A stretch of DNA of 64,000 nt from Harmothoe impar. Lineage: Eukaryota; Annelida; Polychaeta; Phyllodocida; Polynoidae. How positions within the stretch are numbered: the stretch's first letter is position 1; every line of letters starts with the position of its first letter. Below, piece by piece: positions 35,457 to 46,855 of the stretch. Both the position numbers and the translations under genes were made by a program. A model generated the notes under the pieces. The model was given only the letters and a program-made list of their open reading frames with translations, was not told the DNA's origin and ran no database searches. The DNA lies in contig OX381710.1 in the NCBI GenBank assembly GCA_947462335.1, positions 37,509,204 through 37,573,203 on the forward strand, given 5' to 3'.

Positions 35457-35710
35457 GTGAACTCGTCCCCAGACTCGTCTAAGTGACTGTCATAAAATAA
35501 ACGAGTCAAAAGTTGTCTAAGATATCAGGTTACCATCCCACAAATAGAATCTGGAGCTGGCAAATGTTGGGTTTTGGGCTGGCACATACCAAGTGGGTCT
35601 TCTATCTCCAGCTAGAAGACCCGCTTCCTTGTCACTTAGACAAGTTTTTGACTCGTTTATTTTATGACCGTCATTTTGAAGAGTCTGGAGACAAGTTTAT
35701 TTTTTGAGTG
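35457..35710. mobile_element. 254-bp MITE with about 75-bp inverted termini
   Basis: The left end CACTGAAAAAGTGAACTCGT is matched by the right end ending AGTTTATTTTTTGAGTG. Pairing continues through CATAAAATAAACGAGTC on both arms. CA flanks both sides, not the usual TA, so the exact boundary is open. No coding capacity. Confidence 0.75.
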
Positions 35711-35719
35711 CAATCTACC

Positions 35720-36740
35720 AAAAAGTATTTTTATAAGGTTTTATTTGGGCTAAATTTGTACAGGATTACATATTTATTCACCAGGTTTGGCTGGCCATTC
35801 AGCCACCTGGGCCCAACTACTGCTGCAATGCCTAAATAAAACTGCACTTACTTTATTTCACTTGTTTACTTCTCTTGATCATTTGAACATAGTGCGCTTA
35901 TTTACACTCATGTTGCACCCAATTGGGTTGCAGTGTGCCGACGCAAGGTCAATAAATGTTGACACGAATATGCTGGGCCATATCCTCAGTTAAAATGATG
36001 TTCATGCCGACAGTGTTATGTTGGGTATTCTCTTTTATTATTTTTTATACAACCAAGCCTTTTATCTTTACTCCTGTAATGGAAGGGGAGCTAGGATTCC
36101 GAGGAGGGGGAATTTGCAAGAGGGGAGAATTCCGAGGGGGAATTCCTGGTGGGAGACTTCCAGGGAGCAGATCGCCTCACACTCAAAATATGTAACCCAA
36201 TATAAGGTTCAAATCCACTGACCCTCTCCATACTATACAGGCTCTACACTGTTCACACCCAATATTGCAGCTCTTATATGCAGTCAAGCAGGGTCTTCTA
36301 GCACTTGTCCTGTCCACAGGCTGGCAGGAGGAGACTGTAACATGAAGGAGAATGGGTTAGGGGTTGTGTGGCACCCTGGAGGAGTGGAGTAGGGGGAGGG
36401 GGCTGCCAACATGGGCGGTCTATGACGGATGGTGGTCCGGTGTGGGTCCAGTGTGGGTGGGCTAAAACGGAGGCGACGTTAACGGGCAGACCCTGATGGA
36501 GGAGGCCCAGCCGGGCACAGATATAAATGGGTCCTGATACAGGGGTGGCACCTAAATGTGATGCACTTATGTGTAGGATTTGAGGTTTTGGTAGGGGGAC
36601 GGTATTATGGATTTATATCTGCTCCGAGTGCTGGGGATGGGACTAGGAGAGATTTTTCTATAACGGAAACACTGATACAAGTCCATACGGGATTTATCAC
36701 ACACGGCAGTAATCGATAATTGTAGACATAACATGGGTCC
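35720..36740. other. unique DNA, nothing recognised
   Basis: Contains a short GGAATTCC-type repeat patch near 36090-36160 and G-rich DNA near 36330-36500. No supported exon. Confidence 0.4.
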
Positions 36741-36749
36741 TTGTAGCCT

Positions 36750-36907
<158 letters not shown>

Positions 36908-37245
36908 TACATATATATCTCTTATCTTCGAAGGGATCCTGAGTCAACTGAGCTGATATAGCAAAGGCAGAAACCTCGAAGGAAATGGTTTATGAATGGT
37001 CTTGCTAAAAAGAAGAGATACCGTACATATTGTTATCTCAGCATTGTCCTGATGGATAGGCCCTAGGCACGCACAAAATGTTGCTGCCACTTGGGTACGG
37101 GAATACATACTGATATGATTTAGGTATGGGTGAGCGATGTGTGCTTTTTGTACATCTTGTTCCTAACAGTGGTTACAGTATGCAGGCTTCCTCGCTATAT
37201 GTTCTTCACTACATGCAATATGCCTGGATGTATATGCCATCTTAC

Positions 37246-37300
37246 CTCCAATGAACATATCGAGTTCTGCCCTTTCAACCTCACTTTTTCTATCCCTCAT
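37246..37300 (-). CDS. possible short first exon, minus strand
   Basis: An ATG at 37298-37300 (minus) opens MRDRKSEVERAELDMFIG up to a GGAG/GTAAGA donor, a highly charged, protein-like run. There is no promoter motif set and no partner exon, so chance remains likely. Confidence 0.15.
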
Positions 37301-37397
37301 CCTATTGCATATATTGTTATGTAAATGTGGTAGAATCAGATGTGTAAATCATTGAAACTTGATGTATTGTGCCACATTTTCAATTTTGTATATATAG

Positions 37398-37474
37398 TGG
37401 GAGGCCCAACAACCCCTTTTCAAACCTTGAAAATAGCCATATGCTCAGGACCTCATCCCTGGCTGTGGTCACAG
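37398..37474 (+). CDS. candidate 77-bp internal exon
   Basis: Acceptor TTTCAATTTTGTATATATAG and donor CACAG/GTAAGG. The frame GRPNNPFSNLENSHMLRTSS then LAVVTG is open (phase 2 to 1). An alternative frame is also open. No phase-matched partner was established. Confidence 0.2.
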
Positions 37475-37577
37475 GTAAGGGTAGATGTACAGGTGCAGGT
37501 AGGCATTACCTGCATGGTGGGGGACGATCCGCCTGTCTCAGCTACCTACTGACAGCTTAGACAGGTGTCTCTGTGGG

Positions 37578-37598
37578 GAGCAGCTCACCGAGCAGCTC
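37578..37598. promoter_or_regulatory. GAGCAGCTC cluster 6 (two copies)
   Basis: Nonamers at 37578-37586 and 37590-37598, only 3 bp apart, both followed by AC. This is the same arrangement as clusters 1 and 4. Confidence 0.35.
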
Positions 37599-37926
37599 AC
37601 TTTGTGTGAGTGGGACATGCTGGGGACCCTGACTGGATAAATGCATTGATGGCAGCCATGGTGAAATCATAACTTTAGCTCGAATTGTTTCCAATCTGCC
37701 AGGGTCTGCTCATCCCGAATAAAGAGAATCCACGGTAATTAATTGGTGAGTATTTGTCAGTTTTAGTGCGATGTGGCAAGCGCCAGCTTGCCGCATAGGT
37801 GTGAGTTAAGTGGTGTACAGATATAAATGTATGATGTATGGTGCTCAAACATATTATATGGGGGTTAATCTGCGAGAAGATGAAGCTCAATACGGTTACA
37901 TGCAGTCTGCCCATAATGGCCACAGA

Positions 37927-38033
37927 TCTTGATATTGTAGCATACACTCTAGATATTGTAGCATACAATCTTGATATTGTAGCATACAATCTTGATATTG
38001 TATCATACAATCCTGATATTGCAGCATACAACC
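37927..38033. repeat. 21-bp tandem repeat, five copies
   Basis: The unit TTGATATTGTAGCATACAAT (plus C) decays at both ends. A 21-bp period keeps a frame open on each strand. Not coding. Confidence 0.92.
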
Positions 38034-38129
38034 TCCATTCGCTTCCTTGCAGCTGATGTGGCAGCCCAATATGAAGTACTCTATTTTTTTCTTTATTGCA
38101 CTCCCCTATTAAACTGAACGACAGTCAAT

Positions 38130-38535
38130 GTCATTGCCACTACTAGTAAATGGCGGCTGCAGAATCCACATCCAGCATTTAATACCTAAATACTATAGAA
38201 CAGGATCTGCAGTGTTCCCTGCTTGTGTTATACATACTGAGTCTGTCCCCAGCCACTCCCTGACCCAGTCCCTATGTACACACAGGCAAATCCATAGTCT
38301 CCCCTCCCCTCCACCTCCCCCTGGAGTCGGCTCCTACAGGAGACAATCAATAGCCCACTCCTGCAGCGCTTGTCAAGGCCTTGTGTATGTAGGCTACCCT
38401 GGAGGGATGAGGGGCTCCTCCTGGGCCTTCAGCAGCCTTACAGACAGCCTACCTGTTCTCTGTACCTCTGTGTGCTATACACATGGGGAGCAGGAGGAGG
38501 TAACCTTGATGTACGGCTCTATGTCCTTGTGTTAC
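38130..38535 (+). other. open frame of about 138 codons, uncertain
   Basis: A plus-strand frame 38128-38544 contains CRIHIQHLIPKYYRTGSAV and a proline run, without convincing splice or start signals, and runs into the 33-bp repeat. I do not call it a gene. Confidence 0.15.
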
Positions 38536-38536
38536 A

Positions 38537-39345
38537 GACTGTAGAGGTACCTGTACTGGTATACCCTGTCTACTGTCAGGTATACCTGTACTGGTATTAT
38601 CCACTCTCAGGTAGCTGTACAAGTGTACACTGTGTCTACTGGCAGGTACCTGTACTGGTATACAGTGTCCACTCTCATGTACCTCTTCTGGTATACAGTG
38701 TCCACTCTCATGTACCTCTTCTGGTATACAGTGTCTACTCTCAGGTGCTTGGTCTTGTAGGCATTACTCTTGAAAAGTTATACATGATGGCAAAGTGTGA
38801 TATTACATTAAATCATTTTCCTATAAAGGATTAAAGGCCGCCGGTGCTGGTTGTCAGACCCTATACAGTGTCCACTCTCTGATACCTGTATTGGTATACA
38901 CTGTCTACCATCAGGTACCTGTACTGGTATATGCAGTGTTTACTCTCAGGTGCCTGTACAGGTATACAGTGTCTACTCTCAGGTGCCTGTACAGGTATAC
39001 AGTGTCTACTCTCAGGTACCTGTACATGTATACAGTGTCTACTCTCAGGTGCCTGTACAGGTATACAGTGTCTTCTCTCAGGTGCCTGTACAGGTATACA
39101 GTGTCTACTCTCAGGTACCTGTACATGTATACAGTGTCTACTCTCAGGTGCCTGTACAGGTATACAGTGTCTACTCTCAGGTGCCTGTACTGGTACAGTT
39201 TGTATACAGTGTCTACTCCCAGGTACCTGTACTGGTGTACACTGTCTACCATCAGGTACCTGTACTGGTCTATACAGTGTCTACTCTCAGGTGTCTGTAC
39301 TGGTATACAGTGTCTACTCTCAGGTGTCTGTACTGGTACTGTCTA
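38537..39345. repeat. 33-bp minisatellite in two blocks
   Basis: The unit is AGGTGCCTGTACAGGTATAC then AGTGTCTACTCTC. Blocks at about 38537-38755 and 38860-39345 flank about 100 bp of unique DNA. GTACAGGTAC-like and GTATAC palindromes recur. The 33-bp period opens all three plus frames (up to 199 codons), none a gene. Confidence 0.95.
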
Positions 39346-39349
39346 CTGT

Positions 39350-40200
39350 CTCATGTTGGTGGTGTGGTATTCCATCTCCCATATCGTTGCTGGAACTCTA
39401 CCTGCTTATTGTGTCTCTGTAGGGGACACCTTAGCTTGTTATTGAGATAGCCGTTGCAGTATGAGGATTACTTATACCGTTATAAATAATGTCTTATTGT
39501 GAAATGATTGTATAAACTTAAGCTTAACTCAGGAGATATGGAATATTGAATATTCACCAAAGGAAAAATCAGTACAAAAATAGTCATAATCAGCAGTGAT
39601 CGCCTAATAATCTGAATTTGGGTTTAGTGCTGGGAATAGTGTTTTATTTTCCATGTAATACGACATCAATACTGGTTTGAACAGGAATGTTTTGTCTCCC
39701 CATTAATAAAGGTAAATAAATGTACACAACGGAGCACTCGTTTTGATCTATTGACTGATTATTTTACTTGTTGGACGTCGGACGCATGCCAGTCGGCTTT
39801 ACGTCCTTGTAGAATACGACATGAATAACCAGTAAACAGACTAAAACGTACATGGACCTGTGTCTATCTATACCTACTTATTCTCCACTATACGTATCGT
39901 CTGAGATAGCTGTGGTATGACGGCTGATAACACAGACCACTGTAGGTCATAGATTGTAAACTGTGTTTGTATTAGTTTGCCTTGAAAGTGGGACTCTTTA
40001 AAGGTGATAAATCTTTGGTTTAATAGAGGTTGTTAAAGAGCGTATCAGTCAATACGTTTGAAGGCTAATTACCCCACTTCCCCATTAGAAGGCCATGTCC
40101 CAATCAAGTACCTAAGATGAGGCATTTTAAGGCTTAGCTACTGTACGTATTTAAAAACAACGCTTATCCCATTGCCATTATAAACTCTATGTAGCCTACT
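39350..40200. other. unique DNA, nothing recognised
   Basis: AT-rich; no exon with consistent signals. Confidence 0.4.
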
Positions 40201-40208
40201 TCAACCAG

Positions 40209-40389
40209 GTGCATAGCAATCTTATCTCCTCCAGGGGCCTGTTACAGAATAATGTACAATGGCATTATTGTAAAACAGACCCCAGGTGTACAGCTGATGT
40301 CTCACTCAGTCCTGTGGGCAGAGCAGGTTCCGTTTTTTGCACTCTGCTCATAAATATTGCTGTCATTGTTTATAAATGCACCGGAAGAG
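40209..40389 (+). CDS. candidate exon with a membrane segment
   Basis: Acceptor CTACTTCAACCAG (an alternative, stronger one ends at 40234), donor AGAG/GTGAGC. Phase 0 to 1. The peptide includes WHYCKTDPRCTADVSLSP and then GSVFCTLLINIAVIVYKCTG, a hydrophobic run followed by Lys, as in a single-pass membrane protein. The next acceptor in matching phase is at 40533. The family is not recognised. Confidence 0.3.
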
Positions 40390-40398
40390 GTGAGCCCT

Positions 40399-40442
40399 AA
40401 ACCAAATTAACCACCCGACAGCGGATGTGATTAATTTGGTTT
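40399..40442. repeat. 12-bp perfect inverted repeat, 20-nt loop
   Basis: AAACCAAATTAA (40399-40410) and its complement (40431-40442), beginning 9 nt after the candidate donor at 40390. It could fold at the start of the intron. Confidence 0.8.
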
Positions 40443-40532
40443 CTCCCGTGTGTACCTCGGCAATACGGTCGCACACGCTTATAGTCCACCAGTGGTCTGA
40501 AAATAGAGCCCCCCCCCCCCTCCTGGTTGCAG

Positions 40533-40645
40533 AGTATTCATCCTGTGAGGGTGCTCACATATGGATACATAAAAGATCATTTATATGGCCCGGGCCTGTT
40601 GGTAGGCACCCTCTGCAATATGCCAATAGGGGGCCTAGTGTATGA
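40533..40645 (+). CDS. candidate last exon, short basic tail
   Basis: The acceptor has a C-rich tract ending CTCCTGGTTGCAG. In phase 1 with 40389 it encodes EYSSCEGAHIWIHKRSF and then IWPGPVGRHPLQYANRGPSV, stop TGA. The intron would be 143 nt. AATAAA at 40691-40696 belongs to the end of the adjacent transposon. Confidence 0.25.
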
Positions 40646-40683
40646 GCAAGGTGTACAGAGTATGAGCCGGCTGTCTATACATA

Positions 40684-43462
40684 CACTGATAATAAAACCT
40701 ATAGTCAGTACTGACTATACCATCATATTTTGACCCCCGTAGTCAGGGAACTATACAACTTAGTCACATATTAGTCATAAAGATAGTCAGGAGTGACTAT
40801 ATGTGGATCACACAAATTGATGATGTCACAGGAATGTGTGCACAGGAAACAGTTAGGATTCAAATTTGAATGGTCCATGGACTTCAGGTAGGCACATCCT
40901 CTCCTAAACCACTATTCTATGGATATCCCTGAATGTTATATGTTATGTTACAGTTGACTATGACAACTTAAGATGTTATAGGGTGCATGAGTTCTCATGT
41001 TTGATAGAGTTATCATGGTAATTTGTTCCAATTATGATAACATTGAAATATATGAACAGTGTATGTCTAGACTGACAGAGCATGATAGGCCTACACAGGA
41101 GCCTGTCACCTGCTCTGCCTTATCCTAGCCTGTCCCCTGGCCTGTCTTATCCTAGCTTGTCCCCTGGCCTGCCTTATCCTAGCATGTCCCCTGGCCTGCC
41201 TTGTCCTAGCCTGTCACCTGCCCTGCCTTATGCTAGCCTGTCCCCTGCCCTGCCTCATCCTAGCCTGTCCCTGCCTTATCCTAGCATGTCCCCTGGCCTG
41301 CTTTATCCTAGCATGTCCCCTGGCCTGCCTTATCCTAGCCAGTCCCTGGCCTTATCCTAGCCTGTCCCCTGGCCTGTTTTACCCTGGCCTGTAACCTGCC
41401 CTGCCTTATCCTAGCTTGTCCCCTGGCCTGTCTTATCCTAGCTTGTCCCCTGGCCTGCCTTATCCTAGCCTGTCCCCTGGCCTGCCTTATCCTAGCCTGT
41501 CACCTGCCCTGCTTTATCCTAGCCTGTCCCCTGCCCTGCCTCATCCTAGCCTGTTCCCTGCCCTATCCTAGCATGTCCCCTGCCTTATCCTAGCCTGTCC
41601 CATCCCTGCTTTATCCTGGCCTGTCACCTGCCCTGCCTTATCCTAGCTTGTCCCCTGGCCTGCCTTATCCTAGCCTGTCACCTGCCCTGCTTTATCCTAG
41701 CCTGTCCCCTGCCCTGCCTCTTCCTAGCCTGTCCCCTGCCCTATCCTAGCATGTCCCGTGCCTTATCCTAGCCTGTCCCATCCCTGCTTTATCCTGGCCT
41801 GTCACCTGCCCTGCCTTATCCTAGCTTGTCCCCTGGCCTGCCTTATCCTAGCCTGTCCCCTGCCTGCTTCATCCTAGCCTGTCCCCTGCCCTATCCTAGC
41901 ATGTCCCATGCCTTATCCTAGCCTGTCCCATCCCTGCCTTATCCTAGCCTGTCCCCTGCCCTGCCTCATCTTAGCCTGTCCCTGCCCTGCCCTATCCTAC
42001 TAGCCTGTCCCCTGCCCTGCCTTATCCTAGCTTGTCCCTTGGCCTGCCTTATCCTGGCCTGTCACCTGCTCTGCCTTATCCTAGCCTGTCCCCTGGCCTG
42101 TCTTATCCTAGCTTGTCCCCTGGCCTGCCTTATCCTAGCCTGTCCCCTGGCCTGCCTTATCCTAGCCTGTCACCTGCCCTGCTTTATCCTAGCCTGTCCC
42201 CTGCCCTGCCTCATCCTAGCCTGTCCCCTGCCCTATCCTAGCATGTCCCCTGCCTTATCCTAGCCTGTCCCATCCCTGCTTTATCCTGGCCTGTCACCTG
42301 CCCTGCCTTATCCTAGCTTGTCCCCTGGCCTGCCTTATCCTAGCCTGTCACCTGCCCTGCTTTATCCTAGCCTGTCCCCTGCCCTGCCTCTTCCTAGCCT
42401 GTCCCCTGCCCTATCCTAGCATGTCCCGTGCCTTATCCTAGCCTGTCCCATCCCTGCTTTATCCTGGCCTGTCACCTGCCCTGCCTTATCCTAGCTTGTC
42501 CCCTGGCCTGCCTTATCCTAGCCTGTCCCCTGCCTGCTTCATCCTAGCCTGTCCCCTGCCCTATCCTAGCATGTCCCATGCCTTATCCTAGCCTGTCCCA
42601 TCCCTGCCTTATCCTAGCCTGGCCCCTGCCTTGCCCTGCCCTATCCTACTAGCCTGTCCCCTGCCCTGCCTTATCCTAGCCTGTCCCCTGCCCTGCCTTA
42701 TCCTAGCTTGTCCCTTGGCCTGCCTTATCCTGGCCTGTCACCTGCTCTGCCTTATCCTAGCCTGTCCCCTGCCTTGCCTCATCCTAGCGTGTCTCCTGGC
42801 CTGCCTTATCCTAGCCTGTCACCTGCTCTGCCTTATTCTAGCCTGTCCCCTGCCTTGCCTAATCCTAGCTTGTCCCCTGGCCTGCCTTATCCTAGCTTGT
42901 CCCCTGCCTTGCCTTATCCTAGCTTGTCCCCTGTCCTGCCTTATTCTAGCCTGTCACCTGCCCTGCCTCATCCTAGCCTGTCCCCTGCCCTGCCTCATTC
43001 TAGCTTGTCCCTGCCATGCTTTATCCAAGCCTGTCCCCCGCCCTGCCTTATCCTAGCCTGTCCCCTGCCCAGCCTCATCCTAGCCTGTCCCCTACACTAC
43101 CTCATCCTAGCCTGTTACCTACTCTGCCTTATCCTAGCCTGTCCCCTGCCCTGCCTTATCCTAGCCATGTCTACCCTGCTGAACCTTGACCTGCCTCCAG
43201 TACTTAAGTTTCCCTTATTTCTCATGATTGACTATATCTATTAGTCATTGTGACTACTTCAGACCATGAAACCATTAAATTCATAGTCACTTGACTATAT
43301 AGCCCAAATCAGCCGATTTAATGGCTGACTATAGGTTGACTATATGACTTACTTACTATAGACATAGGTGACTAACTTGGTATAGTCGTTTTTGCTACAT
43401 TCATGTGACTATAGAAATGTAGTCCGCAGTGACTAACATTTCCAGGTCCATTATTATCAGTG
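40684..43462. mobile_element. TIR transposon with internal minisatellite, copy 2
   Basis: Identical ends to copy 1 (CACTGATAATAA ... TTATTATCAGTG) and TA flanks at 40682-40683 and 43463-43464. The left 415 bp and right 300 bp align with copy 1 with scattered substitutions. It lacks the nested MITE. The difference in length (2779 against 2050 bp) comes from the internal array. No transposase frame. Confidence 0.88.
41099..43165. repeat. 27-bp minisatellite inside transposon copy 2, about 75 units
   Basis: Same unit as in copy 1. It contains a higher-order duplication of about 670 bp: CATCCCTGCTTTATCC at 41601 and 42271, and GCTTGTCCCCTGGCC at 41441 and 42111, are both 670 apart with long shared context. 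Periodic open frames of up to 178 codons are artefacts. Confidence 0.95.
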
Positions 43463-43559
43463 TAGGTGTTTTTGATATGTTGCTGTCCTTTTTATATACC
43501 TCTTTTTTAGAAGGGCCCAGAGCGGCGCCAGTCGGCCCACCAGTGAAGTATTGATCGAA

Positions 43560-43680
43560 TAAGCGCGAGCAAAGAACAGCGCCGCGGACCTTCTCTCAAC
43601 GTGACGTAAGTAGGTCACCACTTCCGGTCGGCCATGCGCGTGGGTATATAGGCCACGACTTCCGGCACTCCCATCGTCCC
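43560..43680 (+). promoter_or_regulatory. promoter-like island: CRE, ETS, NRF1, TATA
   Basis: TGACGTAAG (43602-43610), CACTTCCGG (43618-43626), GCCATGCGCGTGG (43631-43643), GGTATATAGG (near 43644) and ACTTCCGG (near 43659) lie within 60 bp in CpG-rich DNA. GTAAGT inside the CRE could also be a splice donor. It lies 100-200 bp beyond transposon copy 2. No downstream exon was resolved. Confidence 0.45.
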
Positions 43681-43839
43681 CATAGAGGGAGCCAGCATCG
43701 ATTGCTGGTGTCTGTTTGGCAAAGAGTGAGTAAGACAGAGGGCGGTCTTTGACCTGTTTGTGGGGCTACTTAACCCACTTGTACATGGGTACACCTGGGT
43801 TGGCATTGAGGGTGACTTGTTGGTGTTGCTCAATAGTTT

Positions 43840-44040
43840 TAATCATCAAGTCCTTTATGGAACAGTTTTGCCCAGGCTTTGATTTTACCATGTTCCTTCC
43901 CCCACTGAGTATCATATGAAGTTTGCGTAACTATTCAATCAGGCATTGCTGAAATATGTATGTTATTTTACCTGTAATGGGCCTTCATAACCAAATGCAA
44001 TTGGCCTGGTGGCATAAACATCACAATCGTAGAGTATTTT
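43840..44040. other. unique DNA, possibly SINE body
   Basis: Adjoins the tRNA-like head at 44041-44118. No further structure. Confidence 0.3.
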
Positions 44041-44118
44041 GTGACCACTGGGAGCCGAACCCAGGAAACCCCTACATCAATGCAAGTGATCAACCGTTGA
44101 ACTACGGTACAATGCCTG
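44041..44118 (-). mobile_element. tRNA-derived SINE head
   Basis: On the minus strand CGTAGTTCAACGGTTGATCAC resembles a tRNA A box and GGGTTCGGCTCCC a B box, spaced as in tRNA genes. The acceptor stem does not pair well, so it is a SINE promoter, not a tRNA gene. Its upstream flank (GCCTGATA..CCAACCA) is shared with the copy at 44748. Confidence 0.6.
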
Positions 44119-44194
44119 ATACAAACCACTTCCAACCAGATCTATACACTCCTAGGTATAGCAGGCATCTATCTTAGTGCCCCTGCATGGCTAA

Positions 44195-44395
44195 AAAACG
44201 ACACGGGCGACACGGCGACACGGCCCTTTTAAAAATCGACACGTGCGACACGGCCCTTTTAAAAATCGACGGACACAGGCAAATAAAGGATAAAAATCGA
44301 CCCACAGGGATTTTTCTCTAAGTTCTTATATAGCCAAAAATCGACCCAGCGACACGCCCCTTTTGCTAAAAATCGACACGCCGACATGGCCCAAA
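44195..44395. repeat. degenerate CGACACGGCCCTTTTAAAAATCGA repeats
   Basis: About six units of CGACACGGCCCTTTT then AAAAATCGA with varying spacers. Low complexity, non-coding. Confidence 0.85.
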
Positions 44396-44747
44396 TTTCG
44401 GGTACCCATGTAGAGGCACATCTTACCCATCTCTTACATCAGCCTGTTATATAACCTACACTGGCCCCCTGCACCTCTCCCTTTCTAAGTGTCCTGGTGA
44501 CCACAGACGCTCTGGGTGTCAGGTTCCACGTCCCAATTGGGGAGCTTTTGAGTCTCATATGTGTCCGTCTGTATAGGTTGGTGACGACTGACCATTCCCT
44601 ACATCCCTCTGGCCCAATGAAGCTTCATGACATGTCCTCAGACCTATAGTAATAAGGGGTGAAATCCTTTCCCAAAATTCCTGGATTCCGAGATTCGCTC
44701 AATGGTTCCACCAGTGTGGAGGTCGTGAAACATAGGCCTATATTTTG

Positions 44748-44815
44748 AAACCAGCAGGAGTCGAAGCCAAGACATCCTGGCATTGATAAGAATGCTCTAC
44801 CATTGAACTACAGCC
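44748..44815 (-). mobile_element. tRNA-derived SINE head, second copy
   Basis: On the minus strand TAGTTCAATGGTAGAGC (A box) and GGCTTCGACTCC (B box) match the RNA polymerase III internal promoter. The next bases outward resemble those of the copy at 44041-44118, so both belong to one family. Confidence 0.6.
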
Positions 44816-45109
44816 CAAGCCTGATAATGAACTGCTCCCAACCACAAGGAGCCAGCTTAAACAAGCTTCTACACAATTTTAGGGTCATTTTTTTATCAGT
44901 CGATTTTGAGGTTCTGGCTTCTGCACAGATGCTGATGCAGTATACATGTACCAAATGTTAAAACTCTGAGGTCGACCATGCTTTGTTGAACACGGTCAGG
45001 CAACTGGAACCAAACCTTTTCCTTATGGCACAGACAAATGTACATACGTTGTGCAGTATGTAGTTTCACCATTAGTATTGGCAAAGTATTCATTGTATGG
45101 GGCATTGTG

Positions 45110-45245
45110 TATGTAGTACCAGTAGTACATGTGCATGTACATGTAGTAGTAGTAGCAGCAGTGCATGCATGGTAGTAGTAGTAGTAGTAGTAGTAGTAGT
45201 ACATTTGTAGTAGTAGTGCAATAATAGTAGCAGTAGTATACCGAG
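45110..45245. repeat. (GTA)n microsatellite
   Basis: Runs of GTAGTAGTAG with interruptions (ACATGTGCATGTACATG). Minus-strand frames full of Tyr or Thr are artefacts. Confidence 0.95.
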
Positions 45246-45375
45246 TTGGGGGTTTACGTCAGGTTCAGGCACATCCACCCACCACCACCACTACCACCAA
45301 GAGGAGGTCCTATATAGTATCAGGTTCCGTCGGTAGGGGGCCTGCAGCTGCTGTGGACAGCTTCTTGGTATTGGT

Positions 45376-45390
45376 CCACCAGCGGGCGCC
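45376..45390 (+). promoter_or_regulatory. CTCF-like motif, one mismatch
   Basis: CCACCAGCGGGCGCC differs from the CTCF core CCASYAGRKGGC at one position. It sits in a C/G-rich patch with no exon nearby. Confidence 0.25.
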
Positions 45391-46074
45391 ACAGTCAAAT
45401 CCCATGATCCTCTGTGAGCATGCGCCGTCACGCCTTCCGATCCCCCCTGGGTGAGAACATACCCCCTACAGAGGCCTTACCGTACTCATCCAGTCTCTAG
45501 GGCATATAGGGTTGCTGCTCATCCCGCCTGTATTGTTGTTATAATCATGAATGAGTGGTATGCCCATGTTATGAGATGAATTCTCTATGAGTTATATATG
45601 GCCCTTGTGTATATGTGCTCATGTATATAGAACAGTATATCTCCATGACAGCCTTCCCAAGCTAGCTGCAGTGTCTGGACCATATTATTCTGGCAGATAA
45701 TGGTGCTTCAATAATAAAGCACATTCTTTTATAAGATAATCAGTAGCCTTGGTCCGCGTGCTGACACAGATGTAAATGGTAGGAATGTGTTGAGAATATG
45801 CAAAATTACCATCGTGGCCCATGGATTATATGGTTTAAAAATGTGTTTTCTGGCTCTTTATATGTGAGATCGTTGTTTTGGGGGAACACTTACAAAATAC
45901 AATTCACTTGAGTCCAATCACATTGAAATCATATCAAATTAAATTACAGACTCAGTTTTAGAACGATGATACTTTTAACAACACATGTGCCGAGAGGCAC
46001 TCCCTTTAACCTTATCACGGGGTCTGTGTGAGGGATGATCCACTATGAGCCCCTGCAGGAGGGTGAGCATCTCG

Positions 46075-46233
46075 GAGCAGCTCTGAGCAACTCACAACGT
46101 CTCCCAAGTCTCATTAATATGGATTATCGCCCACTGAGTGGCCGATCAGCAGGCAGGCTTAGCCTAAAGACCGCGGGGACCAGCGGGCAGGGGTAGTTGG
46201 CTGGTTGGCGGCATGTAAGGGGGTGAGCAGCTC
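46075..46233. promoter_or_regulatory. GAGCAGCTC cluster 7 with near copies
   Basis: Exact nonamers at 46075-46083 and 46225-46233, with near copies GAGCATCTC, GAGCAACTC and GAGCCACTC within the same 200 bp. Confidence 0.35.
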
Positions 46234-46794
46234 AACACGCCGGGTACATCCGCCGGGCTTTATCTGAGCCACTCATGGGGACAGGGCAGAGTGAGAGCTG
46301 TTGTCAGATGGATGTCTGTCAGTGACAAGATGGATGGGGTGTCTGTCAGTAAGAAAACATCAATTTTCTGTGGGTCTTACGCTCAGAAAGACTTGACTGT
46401 TTCTATCCCGAGGGTATACATGGGAGGGTAATATATTTGTGTATGCTATGTGTTTGTTTAAAGGGTTAGATATAGCTTAACGTTGGATGAAACCTTTCCG
46501 TTGTAAGGTTACAACTTTCTTTTTACCTGAAATATTTGTCATTAAAAGCTGTGAGAGGGAGTTAAGTTTCATATTGTACAAAAGATGTAAGTGATCGATG
46601 ACAATGCCATATGCGACCATGCTAGATAGCAACAGCTAAAGTTTGCCTATAGCATCCAGGGTAGAACGCCCCTGCGATGACTATATATAAAAGAGGTCCC
46701 CCACCAGGCCCTGATATCACCCTTTATCGCCCACCTTACTCACCGGCCAACACCAGTACACCCCCCGTTTACCCCCGACCCCGACTGGAATAAC

Positions 46795-46855
46795 CACATG
46801 ACCTGCGACAACCAATCAGAGCCCGACCCCTATCGGCGCCTGCGCAGTGGCGGTC
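46795..46855 (+). promoter_or_regulatory. promoter-like island: CCAAT and NRF1
   Basis: CAACCAATCAGAGC (NF-Y type, CCAAT at 46812-46816) and GCGCCTGCGCAGTGG (NRF1 type, core 46841-46849) are 25 bp apart. An open frame follows (46847-47032) without start or splice support. Confidence 0.4.

Noticed and set aside
38851..39450. 199-codon frame of VYSVYSQVPVQ repeats
   Set aside because: The 33-bp minisatellite leaves three plus frames and one minus frame open at once.
44041..44815. Possible tRNA genes
   Set aside because: Good A and B boxes but poor acceptor and anticodon stems and a shared non-tRNA flank, so these are SINE heads.
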